DNA of 10,134 nt from Clostridiales bacterium (GTDB lineage: Bacteria > Bacillota > Clostridia > Christensenellales > Aristaeellaceae), in NCBI GenBank assembly GCA_004552515.1, contig SFOF01000065.1, positions 1 through 10,134 of the forward strand, read 5' to 3'. How positions within the stretch are numbered: position 1 is the stretch's first letter; every line of letters starts with the position of its first letter. The position numbers and the translations under genes are program-made. This document shows, piece by piece, positions 6,396-10,134 of this stretch. The notes under the pieces were generated by a model, which saw only the letters and a program-made list of their open reading frames with translations, did not search any database and had not been told where the DNA came from.

Positions 6396-7121
6396 ATGCA
6401 GGTATTTGTTTACAAGAATGAAGCGGAAGTCGGCAAGGCCGCGGGCATGATCGTCGCGTCCGAGATCCTGAAGAAGCCGGATTGCATACTGGGTCTGGCC
6501 ACCGGTTCCACGCCCATTCCGACCTATCAGGAAATGATCCGCATGAACAAGGAAGGCATTCTGGACTTCTCCAAGGTGCGCTCCTTCAATCTGGATGAGT
6601 ATATCGGCCTGTCGCCCGAGCACGTGTGCAGCTATCGCCGCTTCATGAACGAGCAGCTGTTTGACCACATTAACATCGACAAGGCCAACACGCACGTGCC
6701 CTGCGGCATCGGCGCGGATCACGAGGCCGATGCGAAGGCCTACGACGCGGCGGTTGAGGCGGCCGGCGGCATCGATCTGCAGATTCTGGGCATCGGCCAC
6801 GACGGCCACATCGGCTTCAACGAGCCTGGCGACGAGTTCGTGTCCGGCACCAACATCGTCACGCTGACCGACATGACCATCGACGCGAACACCCGCTTCT
6901 TCGAGAAGCGCGAGGATGTGCCGCGCCAGGCCATCACGCTGGGCAACCGCAACATCATGGCGGCCAAGCGCATCATCCTGCTGGCGACCGGCAAGGGCAA
7001 GGCCAGGGCCATTGCGCAGGCCATCAAGGGCAACATCACGCCCAAGATGCCCGCGTCCCTGCTGCAGGTGCATCCCAACGTCCAGTTCCTGCTGGACGAG
7101 GACGCGGCCAGCGAGCTGTAA
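6396..7121 (+). CDS. nagB: Glucosamine-6-phosphate deaminase
   Basis: A 241-residue cytosolic enzyme converting glucosamine-6-phosphate to fructose-6-phosphate plus ammonia, the entry of amino sugars into glycolysis. Motifs: phosphate loop LGLATGSTP (32-40), FNLDEY with D67, and GIGHDGHIGFNEP (132-144) with D136, H138 and E143 aligned to the E. coli catalytic D141, H143 and E148. The length matches the short Bacillus-type enzyme (about 242 residues) and not the 266-residue E. coli enzyme, whose C-terminal allosteric residues are absent, so it is probably not activated by GlcNAc-6-phosphate. Start ATG 6396 with AAGGAGG 8 bases upstream. Last gene of the sugar operon; its presence behind GH109 supports amino-sugar breakdown. 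No nagA or kinase is in the window. Confidence 0.96.
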   Translation: MQVFVYKNEAEVGKAAGMIVASEILKKPDCILGLATGSTPIPTYQEMIRMNKEGILDFSKVRSFNLDEYIGLSPEHVCSYRRFMNEQLFDHINIDKANTHVPCGIGADHEADAKAYDAAVEAAGGIDLQILGIGHDGHIGFNEPGDEFVSGTNIVTLTDMTIDANTRFFEKREDVPRQAITLGNRNIMAAKRIILLATGKGKARAIAQAIKGNITPKMPASLLQVHPNVQFLLDEDAASEL

Positions 7122-7132
7122 TTCCTCATATG

Positions 7133-7167
7133 AAAAGCGATCCGACGTTATGCCGGATCGCTTTTTT
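7133..7167. terminator. Bidirectional terminator between nagB and the pentapeptide gene
   Basis: A 12-bp stem AAAAGCGATCCG (7133-7144) / CGGATCGCTTTT (7154-7165) with a 9-base loop. On the plus strand T6 (7162-7167) forms the U-tract for nagB. On the minus strand TTTT (complement of 7133-7136) serves the converging gene, whose stop codon (complement of 7167-7169) touches the structure. Confidence 0.95.
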
Positions 7168-7763
7168 CAGTCCTTAATGCGCAGCCCCATGAGCCGCGCG
7201 AAGGCGAGCGCCTGAAGGGCGTTGACTGTCGCGCCGCGCAGATCGGCGGGATCAACCAGCAGGCCGTTAAGCTCGCTGTCGCTCAGGTCAAGCCCGTTAA
7301 GCGGCGTGCGCACGATTTCCGCTTCGGTGAGATCACAGCGGCTGATCGACCAGCCGGCGGCCTTCACGTCGCCCAGTATGCCGTGGCGCAGGGCGCAGCC
7401 GGTCATATCGACGCGTGTAAATTTCGAGGCGGAAAGGGCGGCGTAGTCCATCAGGCAGTTCGTAAAGGACACGTCCCGCAGCAGGCCGTCCGTGATCGTC
7501 AGACCGGACATACGGCAGTCGATCAGCGTTACACGGCTCAGGCGGCTGTTGTTCATCGTCAGGCCGCTCAGATCGCAGCCGCGGAACGTACAGCCGGCAA
7601 AGTCGTAGCGGTCGATCCGAAAATCGGCGAACGTACAGCGCTCAAACGTACAACCGGCACATTCGAGCGCGCGCCCCTCAAGCCCCTCGGCGTATTCGTC
7701 GGTAAACGTCTGATCCTCGACGGTCATTTCCTCATAAAGCGCGCGCGATAGTGAACGCTGCAT
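7167..7763 (-). CDS. Pentapeptide-repeat protein
   Basis: A 198-residue cytosolic protein made almost wholly of pentapeptide repeats. Hydrophobic centre residues fall at every fifth position from F40 to V180 (F40, F45, I50, F55, F60, L65, M70 and so on) without any insertion: 29 pentads, or about seven coils of a right-handed square beta-helix. Only A135 breaks the pattern of large residues. Cys often sits two residues before the centre. A non-repeat N-terminus (1-35) and a C-terminal cap ending in ARLMGLRIKD flank the helix. The start is ATG 7763, with GGGAGG 8 bases upstream; an in-frame start 14 codons earlier at 7805 is rejected because it overlaps the -10 box. Relatives include the Qnr and MfpA gyrase-protecting DNA mimics, but most such proteins have no known function, and no function is claimed here. 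Confidence 0.9.
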   Translation of the reverse strand: MQRSLSRALYEEMTVEDQTFTDEYAEGLEGRALECAGCTFERCTFADFRIDRYDFAGCTFRGCDLSGLTMNNSRLSRVTLIDCRMSGLTITDGLLRDVSFTNCLMDYAALSASKFTRVDMTGCALRHGILGDVKAAGWSISRCDLTEAEIVRTPLNGLDLSDSELNGLLVDPADLRGATVNALQALAFARLMGLRIKD

Positions 7764-7795
7764 GGCGGCGGCCTCCCTGGATGGAGTTTTTTGAA

Positions 7796-7824
7796 AGCAT
7801 ACCACACGGGAAAATTTTTGTCAA
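7796..7824 (-). promoter_or_regulatory. Sigma-A promoter of the pentapeptide gene
   Basis: Minus strand: perfect TTGACA (complement of 7819-7824), 17-bp spacer, TGG-TATGCT (-10 at the complement of 7796-7801, with TGn extension). The predicted start is near 7789, about 26 bases before the ATG at 7763. A strong constitutive-looking promoter. Confidence 0.88.
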
Positions 7825-7827
7825 GCA

Positions 7828-7856
7828 TTGCAAGGAGCGCGATTTCCGATTATAAT
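7828..7856 (+). promoter_or_regulatory. Sigma-A promoter of the M42 peptidase gene
   Basis: TTGCAA (7828-7833), 17-bp spacer, perfect TATAAT (7851-7856). Its -35 lies only 3 bp from the -35 of the divergent pentapeptide promoter, so the two polymerase footprints would overlap. The leader to the ATG at 7917 is about 54 bases. Confidence 0.85.
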
Positions 7857-7916
7857 AGAAGAAAGCTGCGCTGTCCGGCAGGCGGCGCGCACGAATGAAA
7901 AAATGAGGTGAACGAT

Positions 7917-8939
7917 ATGCTTCAGTATGCCATGGAGCAGATTCAGGCGCTGCTCGCCATTCCCAGCCCGACGGGCTATACGGCGAAAGTGACCGATTAT
8001 CTGGTTAAAACGCTGACCGATATGGGCTTTAAGCCCGAAAAAACACGCAAGGGCACGGTGGTCTGCACGCTGGGCGGCGAGGGCCATCCGCTGCTGATGA
8101 GCGCGCACGTTGACACGCTGGGCGCGATGGTGCGCTCGATCAAGTCGAACGGGCGGCTCGCCTATACGCAGATCGGCGGCTGGCAGGACGCGACCGTCGA
8201 GACGGAAAACTGCACGATCCACACGCGCGACGGGCGCGCCTATAGCGGCACAGTTCAGTCGAACTATGCCTCGCAGCACGTCTTTGCCGGCATGGGGGCC
8301 AAGCCGCGCGACGACAAGAACATGGAGATCGTCATCGACGAGATCGTCCGCAGTGCCGACGATGTGAAGAAGCTGGGCATTGCGCCGGGCTGCTTCGTCA
8401 GCTGGGACACGCGTACGGTGCTGACCGAATCGGGCTATCTGAAGAGCCGCCATCTGGACGACAAGGCCTCGAGTGGCATACTGCTGGCGCTGGCAAAGGG
8501 CGTGGCCGAGGGGCAGATCAAGCCCGCGCGGCGCGTAACCATCATGTTTACTGTGTTTGAAGAGGTCGGTCACGGCGCGGCGGTCGTGCCGGAGGGCATA
8601 GAGGATATGCTGGCGGTCGATATGGGCTGCGTCGGCGACGACCTGGGCTGCGACGAGACCATGGTGTCCATCTGCTGCAAGGATTCCAGCGGCCCCTACA
8701 ATTATGAGATGACCAGCCGCCTGATCGAGCTGGCCGAGCAAAACGGCCTTCATTACGCCGCAGACATTTATCCGCACTATAGCTCCGACGCCAGCGCCGC
8801 CATGCGCGCGGGGCTTGAGGCGCGCCATGCGCTCATCGGCCCCGGCGTGTTCGCCTCGCACGGCTATGAGCGCACGCACGCCGAGGGTGTGGACAACACG
8901 CTCCGTCTGGTGAAGGCCTACGTACAGGATCCGGTCTGA
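7917..8939 (+). CDS. M42 family metallopeptidase (glutamyl/TET-type aminopeptidase)
   Basis: A 340-residue cytosolic di-metal aminopeptidase of family M42 (FrvX/YsdC/TET-like), which trims peptides from the N-terminus and often forms a dodecameric cage. The metal and catalytic residues are all present: H64 and D66 (SAHVDT), bridging D181 (RHLDDK), catalytic E215 and ligand E216 (FEEVGHG), D235 (VDMG) and H321 (ERTHAEG). Their spacing matches the TET enzymes I know. Start: ATG 7917 with GAGGTG 6 bases upstream; a GTG at 7908 would overlap that ribosome site and is rejected. It is preceded by a good promoter and followed after 82 bp by the ThuA-GerA frame. It has no evident link to the sugar operon. 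The specific peptide substrate is unknown. Confidence 0.95.
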   Translation: MLQYAMEQIQALLAIPSPTGYTAKVTDYLVKTLTDMGFKPEKTRKGTVVCTLGGEGHPLLMSAHVDTLGAMVRSIKSNGRLAYTQIGGWQDATVETENCTIHTRDGRAYSGTVQSNYASQHVFAGMGAKPRDDKNMEIVIDEIVRSADDVKKLGIAPGCFVSWDTRTVLTESGYLKSRHLDDKASSGILLALAKGVAEGQIKPARRVTIMFTVFEEVGHGAAVVPEGIEDMLAVDMGCVGDDLGCDETMVSICCKDSSGPYNYEMTSRLIELAEQNGLHYAADIYPHYSSDASAAMRAGLEARHALIGPGVFASHGYERTHAEGVDNTLRLVKAYVQDPV

Positions 8940-8944
8940 TAGAC

Positions 8945-8971
8945 TATAAACAGACCAAAGTCTGATTTATA
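8945..8971. other. Hairpin between the M42 gene and the ThuA-GerA frame
   Basis: TATAAACAGAC (8945-8955) pairs with GTCTG-A-TTTATA (8960-8971), 11 bp with one bulged A and a CAAA loop, starting 5 bases after the M42 stop. No U-tract follows on the plus strand (AAAACGGG), so it is a weak terminator candidate at best. On the minus strand it is preceded, not followed, by a T run. Confidence 0.4.
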
Positions 8972-9021
8972 AAAACGGGCGCGGGGGCGCTCACCCAATA
9001 CCAATAACGGAGGAAGCGACC

Positions 9022-9126
9022 ATGATAAAGGTAACCATCTGGAACGAGTTCTGCCATGAAAAGACCAACGAAGAGGTTCACAGGAAATTTCCGGACGGTA
9101 TGCACGAGCATCTCAAGCGGATGCTG
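9022..9126 (+). pseudogene. ThuA N-terminal remnant fused to gerA
   Basis: The first 35 or so residues match the beginning of ThuA-like trehalose/sugar-utilisation proteins: MIKVTIWNEF, HEK at 12-14, NEEV at 16-19, PDGMH at 24-28. They follow a good ribosome site, as a real thuA gene would. ThuA is about 210-240 residues, so only its first beta-strand and helix remain and the catalytic fold is lost. The exact right border is uncertain (9112-9147), because the segment before residue 42 could belong to either parent. Confidence 0.65.
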
Positions 9127-10134
9127 GCCTGCGACGATTTCGAGATCCGCCAGATTCGCGTGGGGCTGCAGTCGCGCATTGCGGTGCAGGTCTGCTGGCT
9201 GGACGGCGTGGTCTCCGGCTCGGACGTTTCGGAGGACATCCTGCGGCCGCTGACGGCCTGCGGCCGGCTGGCGCAGATCGATTCCTCGCGCGAGGCGGTG
9301 CGGCTGATCGAGCAAGGCGCGGTCTACAGCTACTCTGTGAAAACGCGCACGGAGATGGACGACGTGATCTCCGACCTGACGGCGGGACACGCGGCGCTCG
9401 TGTTCGACGGGCTGCGGCTGGCCGTGACGTTCGAGGTGCGCACCTCAAATGTGCGGCAGATCTCCGAAGCGACAATCGAAAAGTCCGTCAAGGGTGCGCG
9501 CGACGCGTTCGTCGAAACGCTGCGCATCAACACCTCGCTCGTGCGGCGGCGCATCCACTCGCCGGAGCTGAAGATCCGCCAGACCGTGGTCGGGCGCCAG
9601 TCAGAGACCGGGCTTGCCGTCGTCTATCTGGAGGGTATCGCGGATGCGGCGCGCGTACAGGAGATTCTCGACCGGCTGGACGCCATCGACATCGAGGCCG
9701 TAATCGGCATCGGCGATCTGGAGCCGTATCTCGTGAGCCACCCGCGCTCGCCGTTTCCGCAGATGGGGCACACGGAGCGCCCGGACAAGTTTGCCTCCGC
9801 GCTGCTTGACGGGCGCGTCGGCCTGCTGGCCGACGGGCTGCCGCTCGGCTTCATCCTGCCGGGTACACTGGGGCTGCTGATGCACGCACCGGAGGACAAC
9901 GCCCGCCACTTTGCCGTCGGCTCAGCGCTCACGCTGCTGCGCTATCTGGCGCTGCTGCTGGCGCTGACGCTGCCGGCGCTGTATGTGGCGATCGCAATGT
10001 ACCACCCGGAGATGATCCCGGCAAAGCTGCTGCTGTCCGTGATCCAGGCAGAGCAGGAGGTGCCGTTCACGACGCCGATCATCATTCTCAGTATGCTGGT
10101 CGCGTTCGAGCTGCTGCAGGAGGCAGGACTCCGC
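9022..10134 (+). CDS. ThuA-GerA chimeric frame (GerA spore germination protein, 3' end outside the window)
   Basis: An uninterrupted frame of 371 codons runs off the window. Residues 1 to about 35 read as the start of ThuA (VTIWNEF, HEKTNEEV, PDGMH). From about residue 38 onward it is a GerA-family germinant receptor A-subunit: N-terminal domain FEIRQIRVG..WLDG (40-62), EDILRPL (71-77), VFDGL (127-131), ETLRINTSLVRRRI (165-178), SPFP..TERPD (243-255), then hydrophobic segments near 274-288 and 303-325 and HPEMIP (328-333). GerA proteins sit in the spore inner membrane and sense nutrients. The ATG at 9022 has GGAGG 8 bases upstream, so the fused frame is translatable. The usual GerA N-terminus is replaced by ThuA sequence; the join may be a real deletion or an assembly error. 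Partner subunits would be beyond the window. Confidence 0.88.
   Translation, partial: MIKVTIWNEFCHEKTNEEVHRKFPDGMHEHLKRMLACDDFEIRQIRVGLQSRIAVQVCWLDGVVSGSDVSEDILRPLTACGRLAQIDSSREAVRLIEQGAVYSYSVKTRTEMDDVISDLTAGHAALVFDGLRLAVTFEVRTSNVRQISEATIEKSVKGARDAFVETLRINTSLVRRRIHSPELKIRQTVVGRQSETGLAVVYLEGIADAARVQEILDRLDAIDIEAVIGIGDLEPYLVSHPRSPFPQMGHTERPDKFASALLDGRVGLLADGLPLGFILPGTLGLLMHAPEDNARHFAVGSALTLLRYLALLLALTLPALYVAIAMYHPEMIPAKLLLSVIQAEQEVPFTTPIIILSMLVAFELLQEAGLR

Noticed and set aside
7764..7805. Longer pentapeptide protein starting at 7805
   Set aside because: That start lies upstream of the predicted transcription start and next to the -10 box. ATG 7763 has GGGAGG at 8 bases.
1..10134. CRISPR array, insertion sequence, prophage or integrase
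   Set aside because: No spaced direct repeats of CRISPR type, no terminal inverted repeats around a transposase, and no phage-like gene. The tRNA-Lys has no visible att duplication within the window.

Overview
The window looks like a chromosomal segment of a GC-rich, spore-forming member of the Clostridia (Bacillota). The evidence is strong AGGAGG-type ribosome sites, sigma-A promoters with TATAAT -10 boxes, a GerA-family germinant receptor subunit, a short Bacillus-type NagB, PurBox-like sites near glyA, and a tRNA gene without encoded CCA. The species cannot be named from the sequence; a gut-associated lineage is only a guess.

Layout. 1-385: a tRNA-Lys(UUU) gene on the minus strand with its own promoter and terminator, then the terminator region of glyA. 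386-1615 (-): glyA, serine hydroxymethyltransferase. 1616-1882: a regulatory gap with three near-consensus PurBox repeats. 1883-2773 (-): an AraC-family regulator with a cupin sensor domain, divergent from a sugar operon. 2972-7121 (+): the sugar operon, made of a TIM-barrel sugar isomerase/epimerase, a Gfo/Idh/MocA oxidoreductase, a GH109-type NAD-dependent glycosidase and nagB. It ends in a bidirectional terminator shared with the next gene. 7167-7763 (-): a pentapeptide-repeat protein, whose promoter lies back to back with that of an M42 metallopeptidase (7917-8939, +). 9022 to the window end (+): an open frame that starts as ThuA (sugar utilisation) and continues, without stop or frameshift, as a GerA spore germination protein.

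How the genes may work together. GH109 would release N-acetylgalactosamine-like sugars from intracellular glycosides by an NAD-dependent redox mechanism. NagB would feed amino-sugar phosphate into glycolysis as fructose-6-phosphate plus ammonia. The oxidoreductase and the TIM-barrel protein form a pair seen in pathways with 3-keto sugar intermediates, and the AraC protein is the obvious local regulator. No transporter, kinase or NagA deacetylase is present in the window, so the pathway is incomplete here. The most unusual object is the ThuA-GerA chimera at the right end: it is either a genuine in-frame gene fusion or an assembly join.
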